DNA of 64,000 nt from Bacteroidota bacterium (GCA_020832235.1 JAFIEZ010000015.1:124001-188000), one strand, 5' to 3'; positions 51,930 to 61,015 are shown, counted from the stretch's first letter. Translations and numbers: made by a program. The notes: generated by a model from the letters alone, not told the origin.

Positions 51930-54900
51930 ATGGTTAACGGCATTATTACATTCTCCCTGCGCAATCCCGCTATCGTCTTTCTGTTCACCGCCATTACGGT
52001 GATTGCCGGCATCTATGCCTACAGAGAGCTGCCCATCGAAGCATTCCCGGATGTAACCAACACCAGGGTTCGCATCATCACTCAGTGGGACGGTCGCAGC
52101 GCAGAGGAGCTCGAGAAATTCGTGACCATTCCCGTTGAAACCGAGATGAATACCGTGCCGGATGTGGTCAGTCTGCGGTCGGTTTCCCTGTTCGGACTCT
52201 CCGTTGTTACCCTGATTTTCGAAGACCATGTGGATGACTTCACGGCCCAGCAGCATGCCATCGCCCGGCTCATCAACCTGGAATTTCCCGAGGGAGCCGA
52301 ATACGAACTGGAGCCGCCCTCGGGCGCTACAGGCGAGATTTTCCGCTATGTGCTCATGAGCGACGATATGCACATCCGCGATATTACGGCGCTGCAGGAG
52401 TGGGTGGTGGAGCGAAATCTGCGCAGTGTGAAAGGGGTTGCGGATGTGGTCAGTTTCGGTGGTGAAGAGAAGATTTACGAAATCAGCGTGAACCCCGATT
52501 TGTTGCTGCAATACAATCTCACCGCACTCGATGTTTTTGAACGGGTATCGTCCAGCAACATCAATGTAGGCGGGGATGTCATCGAGAAAAGCGGTCAGGC
52601 CTACGTGGTTCGCGGACTCGGACTGCTAAGCTCTATCGAAGACATTGAAAACATCCTCATTACCAACAAAGACGGTACCCCGATTCTGGTGAGTCATGTA
52701 GCCGAGGTGCGGGAATGGGCTATGCCCCGGCAGGGTCAGGTAGGACTCAACGAGCACGACGACCTGGTTCAAGGCATTGTGATTATGCGTCGAGGCGAGA
52801 ATCCAAGCGAGGTGATTCACGGCATACGTGCCAAAATTGATGATCTTAATGAGCGCATTCTGCCCGATAACGTAGAAATTGTGCCCTTTTACGACCGCAA
52901 TGATCTGGTCGACACGACGGTACGCACCGTAACCTTCAATCTGCTGGAGGGTATTGTGCTGGTCACCGTTATCGTATTGTTGTTCATGGCCGAATGGCGC
53001 ACCACCGTCATGGTCGCCATTATTATTCCCCTCTCCCTGCTCTTTGCCTTTATCTGTCTGCGGCTCATGGGGATGTCGGCCAATCTTATCTCGATGGGGG
53101 CGATTGACTTCGGAATCATCATTGACGGGGCCGTGGTAATGGTGGAAGGTATATTCGTGGCCCTCGACCGAAAACGGCGGGAGCTCGGCCTGGGACGGTT
53201 TAATCGCCTGGCGAAACTCAGCATCATCAAGAAAAGCGCCCTGGAAATGGGGAATTCGGTGTTTTTCGGGAAAGTGATTATTATTACTGCCCTCCTGCCG
53301 ATTTTTGCTTTTCAGCAGGTTGAAGGCAAGATGTTCTCGCCCCTGGCGTGGACCCTCGGTTTCGCGCTGTTCGGAGCGTTGATCTTCTCGCTGACGCTGG
53401 TGCCGGCCATGGCCCGCTACATGCTCTATAAAAATGTGGAGGAGCGCGAGACGCGTTTCATCCGTTTCATACGCGATAATACCTATGCTGCTTTTGAGTG
53501 GGTTTTCAATCGAAAAGCGATGAGTCTGGTTACAACCGGTGTACTGCTGGTGGGTAGCCTGTTCATCTTCCGCGGGATGGGCACCGAGTTCCTGCCCCAC
53601 ATTAACGAGGGGGCTATTTACGTGCGGGCTACGCTTCCGAACAGCGTATCGTTGAACGAGTCGCTGGAGATCACCCACCGCATGAAAGACAAGATGCTCA
53701 CGTATCCGGAGGTGGACTTTGTACTCACGCAAACCGGTCGACCAAACGATGGGACCGATCCGACCGGATTTTTCAATATCGAGTTTCATGTAGAGCTGCA
53801 TCCCGAGCGGGAGTGGACATCCGGCCGTTCGCAGTCCGACGTGTTGCGGCGGATGCAGGAAGATCTGGACTTATATCCCGGAATTGAACTCGGATTTTCC
53901 CAGCCCATTATGGATAATGTGGAAGAGTACGTGTCTGGCGTGAAAAGCTCACTGGTTGCCAAGCTGTTCGGCGACGATTTATTTGAACTGGAACGCTATG
54001 CGGAGGAAATTGCTGATCAGCTCCGTGAAATACAAGGCATCGAAGACATTGCGGTGTTCCGGAATATTGGTCAGCCTGAATTGCAGATACTCCTCGACCA
54101 GCGGTTAATGGCGCTGTACGGAGTCACCACGGATGATGCACAAGCCATCATCGAAATGGCCATTGGCGGTCGCACCGCGAATGAGTTCTTCGACGACGAG
54201 CGGCGTTTCGACATACGGGTGCGGTACAAAGAAGACTTCCGGCGAACACAGGAAGATATTGCCAACATTCTGGTGCCTGCGGCTGTCGGTGGCATGGTTC
54301 GACTGAGCGAAATCGCCGATATTCAGGAAGTGACCGGTCCGTCATTTGTGTATCGGGAGCAAAACCAGCGACACATTGCCGTTGGCTTTTCGGTACGGGG
54401 ACGTGACCTTGGCGGTGCGGTAGCCGAAGCCCAGGATCGCGTGGCGGAGCATGTAGACATTTCGCGGGGATATACCCTGGAATGGGCCGGTGAGTTTGAA
54501 AATCAGGAGCGTGCCCTGGCCAGACTGCAGCAAATTATTCCCGTTACCCTCATCCTCATCTTCTTCCTGCTGTTCATCGCCTTTGGCAGCGTGAAAGACG
54601 CCATGATCGCCCTCACAACCATCCCTTTCGCCCTAATTGGCGGTATTTTGTCGCTTTGGGTAACCGGAACCTTCTTCGGGATTTCGGCCGGGGTGGGAAT
54701 CATTATTCTGTTCGGGGTTTGTGTGCTCAACGGGGTGATTTTGATATCGGATTTCAACAAGCGCAAGCAGGGTTCGCGCATGAGTCTGGAGCTCGCCATT
54801 AAAATGGGTGTAAAAGACCGGATTCGTCCTGTGATAATGACGGCGTTGCTGGCATCGTTCGGACTCGTTCCCGCGGCGATATCCACCGGAATCGGTTCTG

Positions 54901-55031
54901 AAATTCAGAAACCTCTCGCCATTGTTATTGTGGGAGGGATGATTATCGCCATGATTCTGACCCTGCTGATACTTCCCGTGATTTACTACCTGGCATATAA
55001 GAAGAATCCGTCGCCAAGCAATGATATTTGA
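51930..55031 (+). CDS. czcA: CzcA/CusA family heavy-metal RND pump
   Basis: A 1033-residue inner-membrane proton antiporter with the RND layout of 12 membrane helices and two large periplasmic loops. TM1 begins IITFSLRNPAIVFLFTAITV, then the conserved YRELPIEAFPDVTNTRVRI. The TM4 motif GAIDFGIIIDGAVVMVEG carries the paired Asp residues typical of divalent-cation pumps (Zn, Co, Cd, Ni; HME1-3 classes) rather than Cu/Ag CusA. It is last in the czcCBA-like operon, 12 bp after the adaptor. A strong terminator follows at 55093-55123. Confidence 0.93.
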   Translation: MVNGIITFSLRNPAIVFLFTAITVIAGIYAYRELPIEAFPDVTNTRVRIITQWDGRSAEELEKFVTIPVETEMNTVPDVVSLRSVSLFGLSVVTLIFEDHVDDFTAQQHAIARLINLEFPEGAEYELEPPSGATGEIFRYVLMSDDMHIRDITALQEWVVERNLRSVKGVADVVSFGGEEKIYEISVNPDLLLQYNLTALDVFERVSSSNINVGGDVIEKSGQAYVVRGLGLLSSIEDIENILITNKDGTPILVSHVAEVREWAMPRQGQVGLNEHDDLVQGIVIMRRGENPSEVIHGIRAKIDDLNERILPDNVEIVPFYDRNDLVDTTVRTVTFNLLEGIVLVTVIVLLFMAEWRTTVMVAIIIPLSLLFAFICLRLMGMSANLISMGAIDFGIIIDGAVVMVEGIFVALDRKRRELGLGRFNRLAKLSIIKKSALEMGNSVFFGKVIIITALLPIFAFQQVEGKMFSPLAWTLGFALFGALIFSLTLVPAMARYMLYKNVEERETRFIRFIRDNTYAAFEWVFNRKAMSLVTTGVLLVGSLFIFRGMGTEFLPHINEGAIYVRATLPNSVSLNESLEITHRMKDKMLTYPEVDFVLTQTGRPNDGTDPTGFFNIEFHVELHPEREWTSGRSQSDVLRRMQEDLDLYPGIELGFSQPIMDNVEEYVSGVKSSLVAKLFGDDLFELERYAEEIADQLREIQGIEDIAVFRNIGQPELQILLDQRLMALYGVTTDDAQAIIEMAIGGRTANEFFDDERRFDIRVRYKEDFRRTQEDIANILVPAAVGGMVRLSEIADIQEVTGPSFVYREQNQRHIAVGFSVRGRDLGGAVAEAQDRVAEHVDISRGYTLEWAGEFENQERALARLQQIIPVTLILIFFLLFIAFGSVKDAMIALTTIPFALIGGILSLWVTGTFFGISAGVGIIILFGVCVLNGVILISDFNKRKQGSRMSLELAIKMGVKDRIRPVIMTALLASFGLVPAAISTGIGSEIQKPLAIVIVGGMIIAMILTLLILPVIYYLAYKKNPSPSNDI

Positions 55032-55048
55032 TTGACGATGGACTCGTT

Positions 55049-55073
55049 GTGTGTGTGCGGAAAGCACTAAAAC
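55049..55073. repeat. right copy of the 25-bp direct repeat
   Basis: GTGTGTGTGCGGAAAGCACT plus AAAAC, 18 bp after the pump gene's stop. It matches 47159-47183 at 24 of 25 positions, although here it encodes nothing. Confidence 0.75.
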
Positions 55074-55092
55074 ATTAACAATCATAGAGAAG

Positions 55093-55123
55093 AACGGGCT
55101 CCGAATCAGCGGAGCCCGTTTTG
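55093..55123. terminator. bidirectional terminator between czcA and the amidohydrolase
   Basis: AACGGGCTCCG (55093-55103) and CGGAGCCCGTT (55110-55120) form a perfect 11-bp stem with a 6-nt loop, followed by TTG. It sits between the convergent ends of the pump gene (55031) and an amidohydrolase (55125), so it can serve both. Confidence 0.8.
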
Positions 55124-55124
55124 C

Positions 55125-56405
55125 TTACTCTTCCAAGGCCTGAAACTCCTGCACCTTTTGCAAATAGCGATGATACAGCTCACGATGAGCATCCATCATA
55201 TCGCTTTTTCGTCCGCGGATGTAGACCTGAATGACCTGGGTGGCATACTCAATCGGATTCCCGTCGGTGATGATGAGATTCGCCTCCAAACCCGGCTGTA
55301 ACGAACCAATTACATCGTCAAGTCCGAGTATTTGCGCGGGATATACCGTGAGCGATTTCAAAGCCTCATCCAGCGGTAACCCGAAGGCTGCAGCCGTACC
55401 CGCCTCGAACGGGAGTCGGTTGGCATTGGGTGCGCTGGAGGTTCCTACTATCGCAAACGTTACCCCCGCTTCGTGCAAACGGGCGGGAAGCTCGTACCAT
55501 GCGTAATACGCCTCCCACCATCGATTCGGAGACGATTGTACGGTTGTTATCAAGACCGGTGTTTCCGTTTCTACCAGATGATCGGTAATCAGATGAGCAT
55601 CACGACCGCCCAAAATAACCATTCGGATGTTCTCCTCCTGAGCCCAGGTGATGGCATCTTGCATGGCGCGTACGTCGTTGGCCGATACGACAACAGGCTG
55701 AGTTCGATCAAATACGCGCATCATGGCATCCCATCGCGAATCGAACCCGGGACGGGGAGCATTGCCGGCGGCGTGTGCTTCAACCGCTTTCTTATACGAA
55801 CGGGCATCATCAAAGGCCTTGCGAAGCTCGGCTACCTGACTGGCATACGTCCGGGTGTTGTTCGGATTTGGCCAGTTTACCAGCATCCCTACTCTCGCAC
55901 GGATAGTCATCTCGTCCCACGCCCAGCCATCAAGGGCCATCGCAGCCGACTGACCGGATATGAGTCCGCCTCCGGGCGATGTAACCGTGGTAAGTACTCC
56001 GGCCGACCGGGCCACGCCTATGTGGCGACTCTCCGGATGAAACGCACGTTCTACCATCACGTTAGGATTGATCAATCCCTGCTCGTTGATGTCGACCGTC
56101 ATGTTAACCGCACCGATTTCGTAGATACCCATGGTACTCCACCCGTCGATGAGTCCGGGATAAATATGCCGGCCGGTGACGTCTTCGGTGACCGTGCCAG
56201 CCGGTAGCGTTACGTCGGTGCCAATTGCGGTTATCACACCATCTTCAAACAGAATGGTTCCGTTTTCTACCACATCACCCGCCAGGGTATGAATCGTACC
56301 GCCCACAAGCGCTACGGGAACGGTCTGTCGTGGAGCAGGGGCTTGCGCCAGCGCCGGCATCACGCCGACCAGCATCAGCAATGCTATGCAAAGGGCTGTT
56401 TTCAT
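55125..56405 (-). CDS. exported amidohydrolase family protein
   Basis: A 426-residue amidohydrolase with a signal peptide (ALCIALLMLVGVMPALAQAP). VTGRHIYPGLIDGWSTMGIY occupies the usual metal-motif place, but the HxH pair is replaced (DGWS), which is notable. The C-terminal block LGLDDVIGSLQPGLEANLII is family-typical. ATG 56405 is chosen because of the signal peptide; the frame stays open to 56627 through 12-residue repeats that belong to the neighbouring gene's 3' array. It lies downstream of the larger amidohydrolase on the same strand and may be co-transcribed. Confidence 0.85.
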   Translation of the reverse strand: MKTALCIALLMLVGVMPALAQAPAPRQTVPVALVGGTIHTLAGDVVENGTILFEDGVITAIGTDVTLPAGTVTEDVTGRHIYPGLIDGWSTMGIYEIGAVNMTVDINEQGLINPNVMVERAFHPESRHIGVARSAGVLTTVTSPGGGLISGQSAAMALDGWAWDEMTIRARVGMLVNWPNPNNTRTYASQVAELRKAFDDARSYKKAVEAHAAGNAPRPGFDSRWDAMMRVFDRTQPVVVSANDVRAMQDAITWAQEENIRMVILGGRDAHLITDHLVETETPVLITTVQSSPNRWWEAYYAWYELPARLHEAGVTFAIVGTSSAPNANRLPFEAGTAAAFGLPLDEALKSLTVYPAQILGLDDVIGSLQPGLEANLIITDGNPIEYATQVIQVYIRGRKSDMMDAHRELYHRYLQKVQEFQALEE

Positions 56406-56463
56406 GACGTTATAGTTAAAGTGCTCGTTAGTTTTTCCGGAGTTGAACCTGAGTCCGGAAAAT

Positions 56464-56643
56464 TGCGTCGTTTGGGTCATTGCCGTGTTCTCCGCAGGTG
56501 AGGTTTCAAACGTACTCTTTGCCAGACTCGATGTGGAAGTTTCATACGTACGCATTGCCAGCTTAGCTGTTGAAGTTTCGCGCTTACTCATCGCCAGCCT
56601 CCATGTTGAAGTATCAAATCTAGTCATTTCCGCCCTCCATAAT
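56464..56643. repeat. 36-bp tandem repeats containing the 3' end of the large amidohydrolase gene
   Basis: Four clear units at 56500-56535, 56536-56571, 56572-56607 and 56608-56643 begin GA(A/G)GTTTC or GAAGTATC. A degraded fifth lies at 56464-56499. The unit at 56608 contains the stop codon (56620-56622) and final codons of the upstream gene, so the rest are copies past the stop. Because 36 is divisible by 3, the minus strand reads as 12-residue repeats (ETSTAKLAMRTY and the like). Confidence 0.8.
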
Positions 56644-59598
56644 TAATCGGATGAGGGCAGCGCGCTCTCGCTCAACGGCACGCTGCAGTTCCGCATCTTC
56701 GCGGACATCAAAATACCTGCGACCATCTACCCAGGTTTGTTCGGCAATGGTCATGGTGGAAAGCGGATCCCCGCTCCAGATCACGAAATCGGCATCTTTG
56801 CCGGGTTCCAGCGACCCTACTCTGTCCTGAATGCCCAGAAGCTCAGCGGTTCGGCTAGTCACCATAGAAAGGGCCACTTCTCGGTCGACACCTGTTCGCA
56901 CGAGCTTGGCCGCCTCCCAGTTCATGCGGGTGGCAATCTGCGAATCGTCGGAGTGCAGGGATGTGACTACTCCGGCTTCGTGCAGCAGTCGTGCGTTGTA
57001 GTTGGTGTTGTCGTAGGCCTCGATTTTGAATCCACCCCAGTCGGACCAGACCACGGCGCCAATGCCTCGCGCGGCCAGTTCGGGAGCCACCTTAAAGGCT
57101 TCCAACGAGTGGTGGAAGGATGTGACCCGGAAGCCCATGTCGTCTGCCAGGCGCATCAGCATCAGGATTTCATCCTGACGATAACTGTGACTGTGTACGT
57201 CGAGGTCGCCGGCGAGGATGTCAACCAGTGCATCAAGTCGAAGGTCTCTTCGCGGTGGGATGCCAGACCGATTACGCTCCCAATCTTGCCAGCGGGCGCG
57301 GTAGTCCTCGGCCATTCGGAAGCGGTCGGCGATGATCTGTTCAACGCCCATGCGCGTATCGGGATAACGATTGCTGCCCACACGTTTGGGATTTTCGCCC
57401 AAGGCAAATTTGATGGTTCTTCGGGCTCCATCGAGCGGCAGGTCGTGCGAGAGCGCTCCCCATCGCATTTTCAGGGTTACGTTCTGTCCGCCGATGGCAT
57501 TGGCCGATCCGTGCATAACATGGGCGGTGGTAAGTCCACCGGCGAGCTGACGATACATCCAGATGTTGTCGATGGTAAGCACATCGCCCATGCGGACTTC
57601 CGCGGTGATGGCGTTTCCGACCTCATTTACCCCCGTTACGCCGGAGTGCAGGTGGGCGTCGATGAGTCCGGGTGTTACATGCTTGCCTTCGGCATCAATG
57701 ATGGTGGCGTTGCGCGGGGCCCGCAGGTTTTGTCCTACTTCAACGATGCGGCCCTGACGCACGAGCAGGTCGGCGTTTTCGAGTATGCCTTGCTCTCCCA
57801 TGGTCCAGATGGTGGCGTTGCGCACGAGCAGATCACGAGGCTGCTCAGGAAGTCGTTCGCGGCCGTATTCCATAGCCGGACGTACATTTGGTAGGCGGAG
57901 GTCGCGGGCCATCAGCGTTTGTTCCCGGGGTTCGGGAGGAGCGGCGGTCTCGGTTCGATGTCCTTGAAACTGAATGCGTTGCTCTCCGCTGAGCTCGCCC
58001 CATCCTTGAATGCGGTCGTTGAACAGGGAGGCCGTGAGTCGGATGAGCACACTGCTGCCCCCCTCCTCATGGAGGAAATCCCCACGCAGTCGACGGGTTT
58101 CATCGTCGTACGATACGCTCTTGAGCTCTGTTTCCACCCCGTCGCGCAGCAGCTTACCGGATAGCCGACCCCCGCGGGCTTCGGTTACATGCAACTCCCC
58201 GTTGAGGCGCTCATCGGTGGTCACCAGCGACCAGACTCCGGCGGGACTATCCACCGGTTGACGGTTAATCACATGGCGATGTCCGTCGGTCCACACATCC
58301 ATAACACGGGTTCCGGGCTTGAAAATATCGCCATCCGTTACCACAAAATTGGCGGTCTTGCCCCGTTCAATCGTACCATGCGTGCCGGCTATGCCCAGCA
58401 ACTCGGCCGGATTCACCGTGAGGGCTGCCAGAGCCGCATCAGCGCTGAGTCCGGCATGCACCATGTAGCGCAGGTTTCGCAGGATGTGGGCAGGACTCGA
58501 CAAACCGTTCGCCGTGAACGAAAAGCGGATGCCTTCTCCGGCGAGTCGGGCGGCGTTTTCAGGAGCCAGATACCAGTGGCGAAGCTCGGCCAGACTGGCA
58601 TTCAACGCCTCTTCGGGCGTGTCAATGTCGGGTTTGGATGGCAGCTCAATCGGAAGTATCAGTTGAAAACGCTGATCTTTCAGGTAATCGGCAATGCGAT
58701 ATTCATGTCCGCTGCCCTTAATCCAGGGATTCCTCAGGTCAAATTCACCAGCAATTCGAAGGACGCGAAGCACCTCTTCGTCAGATCGGGTATCGAAAAC
58801 AACGGGGTGCTGACCGCGGGATGCATCCTCCAAAGCGGCCAGAACGGCGTTAAACTCAGGGCGAGCCAAGCCGGCGGAAGATCTTCTAAACGCTTCGTGT
58901 GCGTCGTGATGCCAGCGGGCATCGTATAGGGTCTGCCGAATCATGGCAATCACGCCAATCGGGGAAGTCGGATAGGTAAATCCAAATTCCCGGCTTTGGG
59001 TGAGCGAAATCGAATGCGCAACGTTGTCGCGTACGAGTCGATCGGCGGGTGCGGCGTCACTCAGGCTGAAAACCGCGGTTTGTCCGCGGAAGATGCCCAA
59101 AGTTGGCACCGAAGCAACCGTGGTAAAACCGGCTTTTCGCAGGACATCGCGGCCGTCATCCTCGGCATTAAACTCGGAGGATGCGTTGAGATGGGCGCGC
59201 AATTGAGGGTTCCACGACGCGTTGCCACGATCCAGTTCCACCCGGGGATCTTGCATACCCACATGCGAATGGGCGTCGATGAAGCCCGGATAAATGGTTC
59301 GTCCCTGCATATTCCACACGCGGGCATCGGCAGGAACCGACACATTGCGACCTACCGCCTCTACGATGCCGTTTCGAACCACGAGGGTGGCATTGGTGAG
59401 GGTATTGCCCGGAGCAGTGATGATGGTGGCGTTGGTGAAAGCATGCACACGAGGTGTGTTCTCATGCATCCCGTCGACCGGAGAAGTCTGGGCTTGGGCC
59501 AGCAACGCTGCCGGAATGAACATCGCGACTACAATAAAGAGCAGAAGCGAACGGTGAACATGCCCAAAGACATGTTTAAAAAATGATGAATCTTTCAT
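56620..59598 (-). CDS. tandem amidohydrolase protein (two amidohydrolase-like domains)
   Basis: A 992-residue exported protein with a signal peptide (LLLFIVVAMFIPAALLAQAQ). It has two amidohydrolase-like halves. The first has TIYPGFIDAHSHVGMQDPRV and closes with GTIERGKTANFVVTDGDIFK. The second has VTPGLIDAHLHSGVTGVNEV, GGLTTAHVMHGSANAIGGQN and the closing GSLEPGKDADFVIWSGDPLS. Both halves keep an HxH metal pair. Such fused proteins occur in Bacteroidota-like bacteria; substrate is unknown. ATG 59598 was preferred over 59637 as giving a better n-region. Its 3' end is duplicated four times. Confidence 0.87.
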   Translation of the reverse strand: MKDSSFFKHVFGHVHRSLLLFIVVAMFIPAALLAQAQTSPVDGMHENTPRVHAFTNATIITAPGNTLTNATLVVRNGIVEAVGRNVSVPADARVWNMQGRTIYPGFIDAHSHVGMQDPRVELDRGNASWNPQLRAHLNASSEFNAEDDGRDVLRKAGFTTVASVPTLGIFRGQTAVFSLSDAAPADRLVRDNVAHSISLTQSREFGFTYPTSPIGVIAMIRQTLYDARWHHDAHEAFRRSSAGLARPEFNAVLAALEDASRGQHPVVFDTRSDEEVLRVLRIAGEFDLRNPWIKGSGHEYRIADYLKDQRFQLILPIELPSKPDIDTPEEALNASLAELRHWYLAPENAARLAGEGIRFSFTANGLSSPAHILRNLRYMVHAGLSADAALAALTVNPAELLGIAGTHGTIERGKTANFVVTDGDIFKPGTRVMDVWTDGHRHVINRQPVDSPAGVWSLVTTDERLNGELHVTEARGGRLSGKLLRDGVETELKSVSYDDETRRLRGDFLHEEGGSSVLIRLTASLFNDRIQGWGELSGEQRIQFQGHRTETAAPPEPREQTLMARDLRLPNVRPAMEYGRERLPEQPRDLLVRNATIWTMGEQGILENADLLVRQGRIVEVGQNLRAPRNATIIDAEGKHVTPGLIDAHLHSGVTGVNEVGNAITAEVRMGDVLTIDNIWMYRQLAGGLTTAHVMHGSANAIGGQNVTLKMRWGALSHDLPLDGARRTIKFALGENPKRVGSNRYPDTRMGVEQIIADRFRMAEDYRARWQDWERNRSGIPPRRDLRLDALVDILAGDLDVHSHSYRQDEILMLMRLADDMGFRVTSFHHSLEAFKVAPELAARGIGAVVWSDWGGFKIEAYDNTNYNARLLHEAGVVTSLHSDDSQIATRMNWEAAKLVRTGVDREVALSMVTSRTAELLGIQDRVGSLEPGKDADFVIWSGDPLSTMTIAEQTWVDGRRYFDVREDAELQRAVERERAALIRLIMEGGND

Positions 59599-59688
59599 AC
59601 GTATAAAATTTTGACCCTTGTTTTCGACACAATCCACGAAAGTAGCGTTTATCTGTTAACCGTTTAATAAAATGATGTAAATGCAGGC

Positions 59689-59884
59689 ATTCGCAGGACT
59701 ATTCGCTGCTCTATTCGCAGGCATTCACTGGTATATTCGCTGGTATTCGCAGGTTCATTCGCTGGACTATTCGCAGGTTCATTCGCAGGACTATTCGCTG
59801 CTCCATTCGCAGGCATTCACTGGTATATTCGCTGGTATTCGCAGGTCTATTCACTGGTTCATTCGCTGGACTATTGGCAGAAGC
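59689..59884. repeat. higher-order short tandem repeat array (10/12-bp units, 92-bp super-period)
   Basis: About 16 units of ATTCGCAGGxxx, ATTCGCTGGxxx or ATTCACTGGxxx, each 10 or 12 bp, fill 59689-59884. The unit order itself repeats: the series starting at 59689 recurs at 59781, a 92-bp period with few changes. It lies between divergent genes (amidohydrolase leftward, sulfurtransferase rightward). No unrelated spacers are present. A plus-strand frame runs through it but looks like a by-product of the repeats. Confidence 0.85.
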
Positions 59885-59963
59885 TCCGTTTTTTTTGCAA
59901 AACTATGCGTCAAAATATGTACCATTCACCTACCGGCACTAACGTAGAACAACCTTTTCCATC

Positions 59964-60980
59964 ATGAACCTATCACCCATTGTTGAACCTGAAGAAATCC
60001 TTAATAAGCCAGGCGTGCTGCTGTTTGATGTCGGTGGCACTCCCGATTCCCTAACTCGTTTCAAAACCGAGCATTTAAGAGGGGCTGTTTTTGTAGACCT
60101 CGACACGCGTCTATCTCAGAAACCGGCGGACGCCGCCGTTGGTGGAAGGCATCCGCTCCCCGACATCCGAACCTTTGCGCGTACATTGACGGAGCTGGGT
60201 ATCTCGCCCGATAGTCATGTGGTTTTGTACGACGATAAAAACGGATCGAACGCCGCGGCCCGGTTCTGGTGGATGCTCCGCGCGGTTGGGCACGAAAAGG
60301 TTCAGGTTTTGAATGGAGGACTTACCCACGCCAAAGCCCGGAATTTTCCGATTGAGGCGGGGATGCAGGCGGGCCCGCGCACTGAAGCAGCAGACGCACA
60401 AACCGGAATCGGGTTTCAGTCAGACGCTGAATCATTTCGGGCAGGCTCCAAATTGGCTGGCAGGATGCAGGCTGACGCAAAAGCTCAAGGTGGAATGCAG
60501 ATGGGTTCTCAATCGGATGTCGCGCCTGGTTCAGCAGCAGGAGTTGAGGCATTGCCCTACCCCGTTGACCATTGGCGACTTCCCCTCGCAGACCTGAACG
60601 AGGTAGACCTCGCCACACAAAGCGTGCAACATCGCATTGTTGATGTGCGCTCGAAAGAACGGTACGATGGCATCACCGAACCCATCGACCTCGTTGCAGG
60701 ACATATTCCCGGCGCCATGAACATCCCTTTCACCGAGAATCTCGACGAAAACGGACGCTTCCTACCCGCCGAACAACTCTACGTGACCCATCAGTCACTT
60801 TTTGACAACATCCCCTCCGAAAACGTCATTATTCATTGCGGATCGGGTGTTACCGCCTGTCATACCCTGCTTGCTGTGGCCCATGCCGGGTATTCCATAC
60901 CCAAGCTATATGTTGGATCCTGGAGCGAATGGAGTCGAAATGATAAGCCGATGATTGCATCGAAACAAATCAATGATTAA
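59964..60980 (+). CDS. two-domain sulfurtransferase (rhodanese / 3-mercaptopyruvate type)
   Basis: A 338-residue cytoplasmic sulfurtransferase. The N-terminal inactive rhodanese domain has LLFDVGGTPDSLTRFKTEHL and HVVLYDDKNGSNAAARFWWM. The catalytic domain has RIVDVRSKERYDGITEPIDL, AGHIPGAMNIPFTENLDENG and the active-site loop IIHCGSGVTACHT. The CGSGVT loop (Cys ~291) fits mercaptopyruvate sulfurtransferases. A ~65-residue Gln/Gly/Met/Ala-rich insert separates the domains where relatives have a short linker. It moves sulfane sulfur, for example to cyanide or thiols. Confidence 0.9.
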   Translation: MNLSPIVEPEEILNKPGVLLFDVGGTPDSLTRFKTEHLRGAVFVDLDTRLSQKPADAAVGGRHPLPDIRTFARTLTELGISPDSHVVLYDDKNGSNAAARFWWMLRAVGHEKVQVLNGGLTHAKARNFPIEAGMQAGPRTEAADAQTGIGFQSDAESFRAGSKLAGRMQADAKAQGGMQMGSQSDVAPGSAAGVEALPYPVDHWRLPLADLNEVDLATQSVQHRIVDVRSKERYDGITEPIDLVAGHIPGAMNIPFTENLDENGRFLPAEQLYVTHQSLFDNIPSENVIIHCGSGVTACHTLLAVAHAGYSIPKLYVGSWSEWSRNDKPMIASKQIND

Positions 60981-60981
60981 A

Positions 60982-61013
60982 CTACCCGTGTAAAATTAAA
61001 ATCACACGTGTAG
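60982..61013. promoter_or_regulatory. operator candidate of the RHH-PIN module
   Basis: CTACCCGTGT (60982-60991) and ACACGTGTAG (61004-61013) form an inverted repeat matching at 9 of 10 positions, ending 2 bp before the antitoxin ATG. An antitoxin or TA complex could bind here. Confidence 0.5.
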
Positions 61014-61015
61014 TT

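Noticed and set aside
52626-53801. 391-codon minus-strand frame opposite the RND pump
   Set aside because: Antisense shadow of a strongly supported pump; composition rich in His/Gln with no motif.
59689-59884. CRISPR array
   Set aside because: Units are 10-12 bp and contiguous with no unique spacers; no cas genes nearby.
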